Below, piece after piece: positions 9,090 through 16,472 of a stretch of 45,740 nucleotides of DNA. The notes below the pieces were generated by a model. It did no database searches. It had not been told where the DNA came from and was given only the letters and a program-made list of their open reading frames with translations. Origin of the DNA: Rhizobium aethiopicum (GTDB lineage: Bacteria > Pseudomonadota > Alphaproteobacteria > Rhizobiales > Rhizobiaceae); contig NZ_JACIFV010000035.1 in the NCBI RefSeq assembly GCF_014197535.1, positions 1 to 45,740 of the forward strand, given 5' to 3'. How positions within the stretch are numbered: position 1 is the stretch's first letter; each line of letters starts with the position of its first letter. Position numbers and translations under genes: made by a program.

Positions 9090-9560
9090 ATGAAAAACAC
9101 CCCAACGGATGATCTCGCCGACGTGCCGAAGATCGATGAAATGCTTTGCTTTTCAATCTATTCGGCAGGCCACGCCTTTAACCAGCTTTACCGCCCGCTG
9201 CTCGATGAGCTGGATCTGACCTATCCGCAATTCCTTGTCATGACCTCCCTGTGGGCGCGTGATGACCGCATGGTGAAGGATCTCGGCGAAACGCTTTTCC
9301 TCGATTCCAGCACCCTCACCCCGCTCTTGAAGCGGCTGGAAAATGTCGGCCTCGTCACCCGCAACCGAAACCCTGCCGATGAGCGCCAGGTGCTCCTGCG
9401 CCTGACGCCGAAGGGACAGGCCCTCAAGAGCCGCGCCACCCACGTGTTCGACTGCATCGGCAAAGCCGTCGGTCTCGACGCCGAAACCGTGAACAAGATT
9501 CGCGATACGATCGCTTCGCTCCGCGATAATATTCACAAGAAGGACAAGGAAGCGAGCTGA
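9090..9560 (+). CDS. MarR-family regulator, OhrR-like peroxide sensor
   Basis: 156 residues. The winged-helix domain is recognised by LDLTYPQFLVM, LFLDSSTLTPLLKRLE and the DERQVLLRLTPKG wing. The N-terminal MLCFSIYSA places a cysteine at residue 20, the position of the redox-active Cys in OhrR proteins that sense organic hydroperoxides. OhrR represses until this Cys is oxidised. A classical ohr peroxidase gene is not adjacent; the divergent neighbour is an alpha/beta hydrolase, so the regulon may differ. The start is supported by GAGAGGAGAG upstream. No second resolving cysteine is obvious apart from one in the C-terminal part (HVFDCIGK). Confidence 0.82.
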   Translation: MKNTPTDDLADVPKIDEMLCFSIYSAGHAFNQLYRPLLDELDLTYPQFLVMTSLWARDDRMVKDLGETLFLDSSTLTPLLKRLENVGLVTRNRNPADERQVLLRLTPKGQALKSRATHVFDCIGKAVGLDAETVNKIRDTIASLRDNIHKKDKEAS

Positions 9561-9708
9561 CGCGAGGCGGCCTCACCGCGTCGTCGTCAATCCTGCTACA
9601 TCGGATCTCCTGGCTTTCATCGAAGCCAACCGGTTGATTATCCTCGCGCAGCAGTAACGGAACGTAAGGCTTTCATCGTGAGGCCCTGCATCCGGCGACC
9701 AAAACCCA

Positions 9709-9835
9709 TCCCCAACCCCTCCCCACAAGGGGGAGGGACTAACTTGCGGGCACCGTCTCGCTCCTCCCGAAAGATCAAAGATTTTGCGGGTGCGGCAGTT
9801 TAAGCCCCTCCCCCTTGTGGGGAGGGGTTTGGGCC
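9709..9835. repeat. GC-rich palindromic repeat with two inverted arms
   Basis: The left arm, about 9709-9738, reads CCCCAACCCCTCCCCACAAG followed by a G-run. The right arm, about 9803-9835, is nearly its reverse complement (CCCTTGTGGGGAGGGG). About 65 bases separate them. Each arm is itself a hairpin. This type of element is common between rhizobial genes. The 393-base gap 9561-9953 holds this element and no gene. Confidence 0.7.
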
Positions 9836-9953
9836 GGGGTCTTTAAACTGGACAGCATCAGGCATGAGCGGTTCTCACCCAAGCATAAACCTGCTCTTGC
9901 CATTCCCCCGCTATGCGTTACGTCAACCGCATTTCGATGAAGGAGGAGTTTCA

Positions 9954-11012
9954 ATGGAATATCGTCTGCTCGGTCGTTCCGGCCTGAAGATTTCGACTTT
10001 GACCATGGGCACGATGACCTTCGGCGGCGTCGGCTGGGCAAAGATGGTCGGCGATCTCGGCGTCTCCGAGGCGAAGAAGATGATCGACATCTGCATCAAT
10101 GCCGGCATCAATCTCATCGACACCGCCAACGTCTATTCGTCAGGCGAATGCGAAAATATCATCGGCGAGGCGCTCGCCGGCAAGCGGCCGCAGGGCGTGC
10201 TGCTCGCCACCAAGGCTCGCTTCGGCATGGGCGACGGGCCGAACGACCGCGGCCTGTCGCGCTACCACCTGATCCGCGAATGCGAGGCCAGCCTGAAACG
10301 CCTGAGAACCGATGTCATCGACCTCTATCAGGTGCATGAATGGGACGGCCAGACGCCGCTCGAAGAGACGATGGAGGCGCTCGACACGCTGATCCGGCAG
10401 GGCAAGGTGCGTTATGTCGGGTGCTCGAACTATTCCGGCTGGCACATCATGAAGGCGCTCGGCATTGCCAACGAGCATCGCTACCAGCGCTTCGTCAGCC
10501 AGCAGATCCATTATACGCTCGAGGCCCGCGACGCCGAATACGAGCTGCTGCCGATCTCGGTCGACCAGGGTCTCGGCGTGCTGGTCTGGAGCCCGCTCGC
10601 CGGCGGCCTGCTTTCCGGCAAGCACCGCCGCAACCAGGCCGCTCCCGAAGGCACGCGCCAGTTCGCCGGCTGGACCGAACCGCCGATCCGCGACGAAAAC
10701 CGCCTCTGGAACATCGTCGAGACGCTGGTGGCGATCGGCGAGGAACGCGGCGTTTCGGCCGCTCGAGTGGCGCTTGCCTGGCTGATCGGCCGCAAGGCCG
10801 TCACCTCGGTCATCATCGGCGGGCGCACCGAAGCCCAGTTCCGCGACAACATCGCCGCTGCAGAACTGAAGCTCAGCGAAGAGGAGCGCAAGCGCCTCGA
10901 CGCCGTAAGCCTGCCGCCGGTGATCTATCCTTACTGGCATCAGCTGAACACGGCGAGCGACCGGCTCGGCGAAGCCGATCTCGAGCTTTTCGGCCCGCAT
11001 TTCCAGCGATAG
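9954..11012 (+). CDS. Aldo/keto reductase
   Basis: 352 residues. The start is fixed by a strong AAGGAGGAG eight bases before the ATG at 9954, and the protein then begins MEYRLLGRSGLKIS, the standard AKR opening. The catalytic tetrad is visible: Asp56, Tyr61, Lys87 and His128 (YQVHEWDG). The IIGGRTEAQF motif near residue 285 binds the 2'-phosphate side of NADPH. The length fits the YajO/YdjG-type subgroup. It reduces carbonyl compounds in the cytoplasm, with the substrate unknown. It stands alone: a repeat element lies upstream and a decayed gene downstream. Confidence 0.87.
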   Translation: MEYRLLGRSGLKISTLTMGTMTFGGVGWAKMVGDLGVSEAKKMIDICINAGINLIDTANVYSSGECENIIGEALAGKRPQGVLLATKARFGMGDGPNDRGLSRYHLIRECEASLKRLRTDVIDLYQVHEWDGQTPLEETMEALDTLIRQGKVRYVGCSNYSGWHIMKALGIANEHRYQRFVSQQIHYTLEARDAEYELLPISVDQGLGVLVWSPLAGGLLSGKHRRNQAAPEGTRQFAGWTEPPIRDENRLWNIVETLVAIGEERGVSAARVALAWLIGRKAVTSVIIGGRTEAQFRDNIAAAELKLSEEERKRLDAVSLPPVIYPYWHQLNTASDRLGEADLELFGPHFQR

Positions 11013-11013
11013 C

Positions 11014-11294
11014 GCCGGACGGCAAGCCAGCCATTGCAGGGCGAAAGACAAGCATGTCGCGCAAATGTGTGCGGTATCGCTCGACGGCTGGAAGCTGGAG
11101 GACGAAAACGGCCGGACGCAGACCCTGTCGGGAACGCTTGCCGCAGGCGAACTGCGCACCATTGCGCTCAACGCCGCCGCCGGCGGCCCGCAGCTCGCCA
11201 ATCGCGGCGGCGCAACGCCGACGGAGCGGTCGCCGACCGCGTCGGCTACGGCAAGAGCGAGACCGCGAACGAGGAGTGGACGACGATTTTTTGA
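11014..11294 (+). pseudogene. Remnant of a lamin-tail-domain-like protein
   Basis: Two pieces in different frames read as one domain end. The first, VSLDGWKLEDENGRTQTLSG onward, runs from about 11080 to 11200. The second, DRVGYGKSETANEEWTTIF, ends at a stop at 11294. The pattern (a beta strand with DGWKLxDxxG, then a closing VGYxK) resembles the C-terminal half of lamin-tail domains found in secreted bacterial proteins. A frameshift near 11205-11235 separates them and no proper start exists upstream. It is probably a truncated leftover. The family call is from memory and moderate. Confidence 0.5.
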
Positions 11295-11442
11295 TTGGCG
11301 CTTGCGCCTGCTGGTTTGCCAAGCGTGGCAATGGAAGGATAAACTGCTTAACCCTTCCCTCTGAGAGAAGAAGGCGGAAGCACTTCCCTCTCCTCTCCTG
11401 TGCACGTCACAGGAATGAAGGATGAGAGGGCGTGCCGTGCAG

Positions 11443-11611
11443 CCCCCTCATCTGCCTGCCGGCATCTTCTCCCCGCTGGGGAGAAGCGGAATGGTGGCAG
11501 CGTTTCGCACTTCTTGAAAGCCTAATTGTGGAAATGAAGGAGAGCGTCTTGCCCCCTCTTCTCCCCAGCGGGGAGAAAGGTGGCCCGAAGGGTCGGATGA
11601 GGGGGCCACAC
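11443..11611. repeat. Long inverted repeat (intergenic mosaic element)
   Basis: The left arm, 11443-11487, and the right arm, about 11559-11611, are reverse complements with small differences. Both carry CCCCCTCATC at the outer end and CTTCTCCCC-GGGGAGAAG hairpins inside, separated by about 70 unrelated bases. It lies between the lamin-tail remnant and the end of the minus-strand aminotransferase. The structure looks like two copies of one palindromic repeat in opposite orientation. The gap 11295-11646 has no gene. Confidence 0.7.
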
Positions 11612-11646
11612 GGCACAACGGTTATCGTTGTAGCCACTCCCAGCAC

Positions 11647-12867
11647 TCACCCACCAATCTCATCAGTGATCAACCTACCCAGCCGACTAATCCCATCCTC
11701 GATCATCTGCTCATTCGCGCAGGAGAAGCTGACGCGGAAGGTATTGGCGCCCGAGCCGTCGGCGAAGAAGGCTTTGCCGGGCACGAAGGCGACCTTGGCC
11801 GTCTCGAGCGATTTCGCCAGCAGCTTGGCGCCGTCCATGCCTTCCGGCAGCGTGATCCAGATGAACATGCCGCCTTCCGGCTTCGTCCAACTCGTGCCCT
11901 TGGGCATGTACTTCTCGAGCGCCGCCAGCATGCAGTCGCGGCGATGGCTGTAGACCGCTTTAATCTTGACGACCTGCGTGTCGAAACCACGCACGGCGAC
12001 ATCCAATATCGCCATCTGGTTGATCGTCGAGGAATGCAGGTCGGCCGCCTGCTTCATCAGCACCAGCTTGCGGATGACGGGCGCGTTGGCAACGATGAAG
12101 CCGACGCGAAGGCCGGGCGCCAGCGTCTTGGAGAAGCTGCCGCAATAGATCGTGCGCGTATCGTTGATATGGCCTTTCTCGGCGATCTCCAGCGCCAGGA
12201 TCGGCAGGATCGGCTCGCCGTCATAACGCAGCGACTGGTAGGCCGCATCCTCGATCACGGCGATATCGAGCTCTTCGGCGAGCGCCAGCACCCGCTTGCG
12301 GCCGGCGAGATCGACCGTTTCGCCGGTCGGATTGGAGAAATCTGCGGAGAGATAGGCGAATTTCACCTTGCCGCCGGCAGCCGCAGCCGCCACGCGGTAG
12401 GACTCGGGCGTCCGGTTGCCGCTCGGCGTCAGCTGGTCGTAGGCCGGTTCATAGGCGTTGAAGGCCTGCAGCGCGCCAAGATAGGTCGGCCAGGTCACGA
12501 GCGCGGTATCATTGGGCGACAGGAAGAGTTTGCCGAGATAATCGAGCCCCTGCTGCGAACCGGAAACGATGAAGACATTGTCGAGTCCGCAGGGAATACC
12601 GAGCGCACCCATCTGCCCGATCAGCCATTCGCGCAGCGGCTTATAGCCTTCGCTGACCGAATATTGCAGCGCCGAGTTGACGGCCGCACCCGAGAAAATA
12701 TCGGCATAGGCCCGCTGGAATTCCTCGGCCGGGAACAGCGCCGGATCCGGAATGCCGCCGGCAAAGGAAATAATGTCGGGCTGGTCGAGAAGCTTCAGGA
12801 GCTCGCGGATTTCGGATGCGCGCATGAGCGACGAGCGCGACGCAAACATGGTGTCCCAGTTCAGCAT
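11647..12867 (-). CDS. PLP-dependent aminotransferase, class I/II (LysN/2-aminoadipate type)
   Basis: 406 residues from the ATG at 12867, which has GAGGAAA upstream; an earlier in-frame ATG at 12906 is less likely. PLP-binding residues are visible: Asn179 (SNPTGE), Asp207 and Tyr210 (IEDAAYQSLRYDG), the Schiff-base Lys247 in SFSKTLAPGLRVGF, and an arginine in NTFRVSFS near the C-terminus for the substrate carboxylate. The N-terminal SFAGGIPDPALFP is typical of the 2-aminoadipate/aromatic aminotransferase branch related to MocR catalytic domains. The DNA-binding part is absent, so this is an enzyme. It is divergent from ilvE, with palindromes in the shared upstream region. Confidence 0.87.
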   Translation of the reverse strand: MLNWDTMFASRSSLMRASEIRELLKLLDQPDIISFAGGIPDPALFPAEEFQRAYADIFSGAAVNSALQYSVSEGYKPLREWLIGQMGALGIPCGLDNVFIVSGSQQGLDYLGKLFLSPNDTALVTWPTYLGALQAFNAYEPAYDQLTPSGNRTPESYRVAAAAAGGKVKFAYLSADFSNPTGETVDLAGRKRVLALAEELDIAVIEDAAYQSLRYDGEPILPILALEIAEKGHINDTRTIYCGSFSKTLAPGLRVGFIVANAPVIRKLVLMKQAADLHSSTINQMAILDVAVRGFDTQVVKIKAVYSHRRDCMLAALEKYMPKGTSWTKPEGGMFIWITLPEGMDGAKLLAKSLETAKVAFVPGKAFFADGSGANTFRVSFSCANEQMIEDGISRLGRLITDEIGG

Positions 12868-12942
12868 GGAGGTTTCCTCGTATTTTCTATATCGCCGACA
12901 AACCATGCGGTGGAAATTATGTCAATAATACTGACCTATTTT

Positions 12943-12959
12943 CTTGTCATGGTGACAAG
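12943..12959. promoter_or_regulatory. Palindromic candidate operator
   Basis: CTTGTCA-TGG-TGACAAG is a perfect 7-base-arm palindrome in the 330-base divergent region between the aminotransferase and ilvE. A related weaker palindrome, TCACC-TTAT-GGTGA, lies at 13014-13027, and GTCAATAATACTGAC at 12921-12935 is also partly symmetric. The binding protein is unknown. No regulator gene is adjacent. Confidence 0.45.
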
Positions 12960-13197
12960 TCGGAGATCTTATTTCCAAGGCCTTGGTGCAAAATTCGCGC
13001 TAATGTCGCGGATTCACCTTATGGTGACGCTATCGACGATCGACGGCGCTCGATTCCGAATTTGCTGCTCGACGTCGGCCACATCGAGCGATTATTCCTC
13101 TGATCAAGCCGAAACCGGCTGCTTCAGACCTTTCCAAAACCGGCTCGGCGGCGGTAGTGTCGCCGCCACCATTCTATTTGCTATCAAGGTGCCAGCA

Positions 13198-14298
13198 ATG
13201 ACCGTGACGTCGGCCTCTCCTGAAATCAAAATCGAACTCCACAAGTCCCCCGTCCCGGACGCCGACCGCGTCCAGGCACTGGAGACGCCCGGCTTCGGCA
13301 AGGTCTTCACGGATCACATGGTTCTGGCGCGATGGACGGCCGACAAGGGCTGGCACGATGCGAAGGTTACGCCCAGGCGGCCCTTGGAGCTTGATCCTGC
13401 GAGCGCCGTGCTGCACTACGCTCAGGAAATCTTCGAGGGCATGAAAGCCTACAAGGCAGACGATGGTCGGATTCTGCTCTTTCGGCCTGAAGAGAACGCA
13501 CGCCGCTTCGCGCAGTCGGCGACCCGCATGGCCATGCCTCCGGTGCCCGAAGAACTCTTTTTGAAGGCGGTCGAAGCACTGGTCCGCGTCGACAAGGCTT
13601 GGATTCCATCCGGCGACGCCAGCCTCTACCTTCGCCCCTTCATGTTCGCCAACGAGGCGTTTCTCGGCGTTCGTCCGGCTCAGGAATATGTCTTCTGCGT
13701 CATCGCCTCACCGGTCGGCGCCTACTTCAAGGGCGGCGCGAAGGCCGTCTCTCTTTGGGTCGAAACCGAATACACCCGTGCAGCCAACGGCGGCACGGGC
13801 GCTGCAAAATGCGGCGGAAACTACGCAGCCAGCCTCGTGGCGCAAGCCGAGGCGTCGAAGAGGGGTTGCGATCAGGTCGTCTTCCTCGATGCCGCGGAGC
13901 ACCGCTGGGTCGAAGAACTCGGCGGCATGAACGTCTTCTTCGTGATGAATGATGGATCGATGGTGACCCCGCCCCTTGGCGGCACGATCCTGCCGGGCAT
14001 CACCCGGGCTTCCGTCATCGTGCTCGCAGAAGAAAGAGGCTTGCGCGTGGAACAGCGTCCCTACTCCTTCGCGGAATGGCAGGAGGATGCCGCCAGCGGC
14101 AGGCTCGTCGAAGCCTTCGCTTGCGGCACTGCCGCAGTGCTGGCGGGCATCGGCCTGGTTCGACATGCCGGCGGCGAGTTTCTGGTCGGAGACGGACAGA
14201 CCGGCAAGCTGACCAGCGAACTGCGCCAGCAGCTCGTCAGTCTACAGAAGGGCGTAACGAACGACGAGCACGGCTGGACGCGCCTCATCCCGGCCTGA
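13198..14298 (+). CDS. ilvE: Branched-chain amino acid aminotransferase (BCAT)
   Basis: 366 residues, typical of the longer fold-type IV (eukaryote-like) BCAT group. It performs the last step of Leu/Ile/Val synthesis or the first step of their breakdown, transferring the amino group to or from 2-oxoglutarate with PLP. The Schiff-base Lys204 is in GAAKCGGNYAAS; HYAQEIFEGMKAYK near 73-86 and the EELGGMNVFFV, GTAAVLAGIG regions are all present. An in-frame open frame extends far upstream, but that part is the antisense of the divergent aminotransferase, and the family homology begins at the ATG at 13198. A monocistronic gene is likely. ilvC is 12.6 kb away, so the pathway genes are scattered. 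Confidence 0.9.
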   Translation: MTVTSASPEIKIELHKSPVPDADRVQALETPGFGKVFTDHMVLARWTADKGWHDAKVTPRRPLELDPASAVLHYAQEIFEGMKAYKADDGRILLFRPEENARRFAQSATRMAMPPVPEELFLKAVEALVRVDKAWIPSGDASLYLRPFMFANEAFLGVRPAQEYVFCVIASPVGAYFKGGAKAVSLWVETEYTRAANGGTGAAKCGGNYAASLVAQAEASKRGCDQVVFLDAAEHRWVEELGGMNVFFVMNDGSMVTPPLGGTILPGITRASVIVLAEERGLRVEQRPYSFAEWQEDAASGRLVEAFACGTAAVLAGIGLVRHAGGEFLVGDGQTGKLTSELRQQLVSLQKGVTNDEHGWTRLIPA

Positions 14299-14610
14299 AC
14301 TTCAGACCTTCCACGCGAACGACGGCGCCAGCACTGACATGGTGGGCGCCGCTCTCGGCCTCGCCTTCAAAGCAGCCGGGCTGACGCCGATACGATCATT
14401 TACGCGACCCCGAGCGCCACGGTGCCGGCATCCTGACTTGAGACGCCCGTTTCAAGGATCTCGAACGCGCCGTCTACATCGATAAAGAGGACTGACCATC
14501 ATGTGACCCAAGCGCTCGACTGCGGGCGACAACGCTTCTATCACGAGGTGGGGAATGGTAACGGGCATCAGGGACAGCTGAACCGGCACGCACGGACGGC
14601 AGCGAATTCA
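14299..14610. other. Gene-less gap with possible decayed coding sequence
   Basis: No intact gene. Short plausible protein fragments appear in shifting plus-strand frames: DGASTDMVGAALGLAFKAAG near 14320-14380, then DTIIYATPSATVPAS near 14385-14437, and ARFKDLERAVYIDKED ending at a stop near 14495. They look like the worn remains of one or two genes, but I cannot name the family. The region also supplies upstream sequence for the parD-like gene. Confidence 0.3.
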
Positions 14611-14862
14611 ATGGCGAAAATGACGATCTCGCTTCCGGATAATCTGGCGGATTACATCGCGCGCCGTATCGCAAGCGGCAGATACGACAGCGTCGACGTA
14701 TTCATGGCGGAGCTGATTATGAAGGACCAGGACCATCGTAAGCTCGACGACGACGAACTGCGCGAGATCCTGAGGCAGGCCGAGGAGAGCGGTATCAGCG
14801 ACCGGCGCATTCCCGACATCCTTTTGGAAACGAAGGTGAAGCTGCGTGACATCAACCTATAG
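14611..14862 (+). CDS. ParD-like antitoxin (type II toxin-antitoxin)
   Basis: 83 residues. The N-terminus, MTISLPDNLADYIARRI, reads as a ribbon-helix-helix DNA-binding domain: a beta strand, then helices with the SGRYDSVDVFMAELI pattern. The acidic C-terminal tail (DDDELREILRQAEESGIS) would wrap the toxin. Antitoxins of this kind bind ParE and repress their own operon. The gene overlaps the ParE-like gene by 17 bases, the usual arrangement. An upstream in-frame extension to 14503 lacks family features and was not used. Confidence 0.82.
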   Translation: MAKMTISLPDNLADYIARRIASGRYDSVDVFMAELIMKDQDHRKLDDDELREILRQAEESGISDRRIPDILLETKVKLRDINL

Positions 14863-15181
14863 GCTGACCCGAACGGCCGACGCCGTACTGTCAGGCATCG
14901 ACGAATATGCCAATCTGCATTTCGGCGAGGCGCAGGCGGATGCCTACCTTCTCGATTGGGACCGGATTTTCATACTTCTTTCGCGCGTGCCCTCCATGGG
15001 CGACGAGTGCGACGCGCTCGGCGCCGGCCTGCGCCGCCTCCTCCACATGCGCCATGTCGCCTTCTACCGGGAAATACCCGACGGCATCCTCGTCATCGAC
15101 ATCATCGGCGCCGACCGGCTTGCCGAAAGACATCTCCAATCCAACCGACGAACCGGACCGGCCACCCATCATGCCCCATGA
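14846..15181 (+). CDS. ParE-like toxin
   Basis: 111 residues from a GTG start inside the antitoxin gene, with AAGGTG ahead of it. The RelE/ParE-fold landmarks are present: YRLTRTADAVLSGIDEYANLHFG, QADAYLLDW, GLRRLLHMRHVAFYRE, and a closing GILVIDIIGADR. ParE toxins block DNA gyrase, RelE types cut mRNA; the helical hairpin here is closer to ParE. The last 20 residues after the domain are rich in Arg/Thr/His and read into the methyltransferase start, so the natural end may once have been earlier. The stop lies 11 bases past the next gene's ATG. Confidence 0.8.
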   Translation: MTSTYRLTRTADAVLSGIDEYANLHFGEAQADAYLLDWDRIFILLSRVPSMGDECDALGAGLRRLLHMRHVAFYREIPDGILVIDIIGADRLAERHLQSNRRTGPATHHAP

Positions 15182-15758
15182 CAGCACCTCCGCCTTCTAC
15201 GACAATAACGCAGAGATATATGCCAACCGCGCGCGCAGCCTGCCGAAACAGAAGCTCGACACTTTCCTTGCCCGACTTGCGCCGGGGGCGGCGATCCTCG
15301 AACTTGGCTGCGGCGGCGGCCAGGACAGTGCCTACATGCTCTCTCAAGGCTTCGACGTGACGCCAACCGACGGCTCACCCGAACTCGCGGCACAGGCCGA
15401 GGCGCGAATCGGCAGGAAGGTCAAGGTCATGCTGTTTGAGGATCTCAACGCCAAGGCCGCGTTCGACGGCGTCTGGGCCGAAGCGAGCCTGCTTCATGTC
15501 CCGAGATCGACCCTGCCCGACATCTTCACCCGTATTCATCGCGCGCTCAGAACCGGCGGCATCCTCCACGCAAGCTTCAAGTCGGGAGAAGCCGAAGGGC
15601 ATGATGGCTTCGGGCGCTATTACAATTATCCATCCGCCGGTTGGCTGTCGGCGCTTCTGACGGCAGGCGGCTGGCGCAATCTCGCCGTCGAGGAAAGCGA
15701 CGGCGGCGGATATGACGGCAAGCCGACCCGCTGGCTCATCGTGCGTGCGCAACGATAA
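15171..15758 (+). CDS. SAM-dependent methyltransferase, class I
   Basis: 195 residues beginning MPHDSTSAFYDNNAEIY. The SAM-binding motif I ILELGCGGGQDSAY is at about residues 42-55, the post-motif acidic residue in VTPTDGSPE, and FDGVWAEASLLHVPRS is the motif IV-V region. This is the small-molecule class-I methyltransferase type (Methyltransf_11/25-like), often of unknown substrate. Its ATG lies within the last 11 bases of the ParE-like gene, so the three genes form one overlapping unit. Whether the methyltransferase takes part in the toxin-antitoxin system or is a passenger is not known. Confidence 0.82.
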   Translation: MPHDSTSAFYDNNAEIYANRARSLPKQKLDTFLARLAPGAAILELGCGGGQDSAYMLSQGFDVTPTDGSPELAAQAEARIGRKVKVMLFEDLNAKAAFDGVWAEASLLHVPRSTLPDIFTRIHRALRTGGILHASFKSGEAEGHDGFGRYYNYPSAGWLSALLTAGGWRNLAVEESDGGGYDGKPTRWLIVRAQR

Positions 15759-15830
15759 AGGTCGGCGCTTCGCCCCGTGTTCGACGGCGATCTGGCACCG
15801 TCGCGCTTTCAGGTGAAACGCCGCCCCTTC

Positions 15831-15859
15831 GTCATTCCTCCGCCTGTCGCAGGAATGAC
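15831..15859. repeat. Short hairpin between methyltransferase and membrane-protein genes
   Basis: GTCATTCCT at 15831-15839 pairs with AGGAATGAC at 15851-15859 over an 11-base loop. There is no T-run after it. It could be an RNA processing or termination hairpin, or part of a dispersed repeat. The rest of the 15759-16034 gap holds nothing recognisable. Confidence 0.45.
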
Positions 15860-16034
15860 CGACAGAGGACAGTGCCCCACATTGTCTTTCCGGCAGTGCA
15901 ACGCGAAAGGCGGCCGCCGCAATTCCGCGATTTCGCCGAGGAGGCGATCGACAAACCGGTGCCGCCGCAACGGAACTATCCGCTGCCTCCACGGTTGGAT
16001 CGCATATCTGCGCTCTTGCCGCTCGGAGCATGCC

Positions 16035-16472
16035 ATGGCTGTACTTTCCCCCAACGATCGAGACGCGACCGCCTATCCGATACAGTCGCTCTTCGTCCCA
16101 TTCCCTTTCGTCTGCTTCACGCTTGCGCTCGCGACCGATATCGCCTTCTGGCAGAGCAACAACCTCATGTGGCAGAACTTCTCCGCCTGGCTGTTGTGCG
16201 CCGGCCTGGTGTTCGGTGTGATTGCGATCCCGGCTGGCTTGATTGACCTCGCGCGGCCCCGCACTCGTCCGCTGCGGTCGGCTTTCCCGTCTGTGCTTCT
16301 CTACCTGATCATCCTCGCCCTCGCCTTCCTGAACAGCCTTGTCCATGCCGGCGACGGATGGACTGCCGTCGTGCCTTATGGACTGGCGCTCTCGGCCGTT
16401 ACATCAGCGCTTTGCCTGGTGGCAGCCGCTGTTTCCGCCCGGAAATATGCCAGATTGGCCTGGAGGATATGA
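16035..16472 (+). CDS. DUF2231-like four-helix membrane protein
   Basis: 145 residues with about four membrane segments: PFPFVCFTLALATDIAFW, FSAWLLCAGLVFGVIAIPAG, FPSVLLYLIILALAFLNSLV and ALSAVTSALCLVAAAV. The pattern matches small DUF2231 inner-membrane proteins, which often sit beside secreted dehydrogenase-like genes. I took the ATG at 16035; an open frame extends upstream but has no membrane features. Its TGA overlaps the next gene's ATG by four bases, so the two are translationally coupled, which suggests the membrane protein serves the exported dehydrogenase-like protein, possibly as an electron or haem-linked partner. That link is inference. Confidence 0.72.
   Translation: MAVLSPNDRDATAYPIQSLFVPFPFVCFTLALATDIAFWQSNNLMWQNFSAWLLCAGLVFGVIAIPAGLIDLARPRTRPLRSAFPSVLLYLIILALAFLNSLVHAGDGWTAVVPYGLALSAVTSALCLVAAAVSARKYARLAWRI

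Noticed and set aside
9561..9953. CRISPR-like or tandem repeat array
   Set aside because: There are only two arms, in opposite orientation and with different spacing, so this is a palindromic element and not an array.
11944..13197. Long plus-strand open frame continuous with ilvE
   Set aside because: This stretch is antisense to the aminotransferase gene and the divergent promoter region. Branched-chain aminotransferase similarity starts only at 13198.
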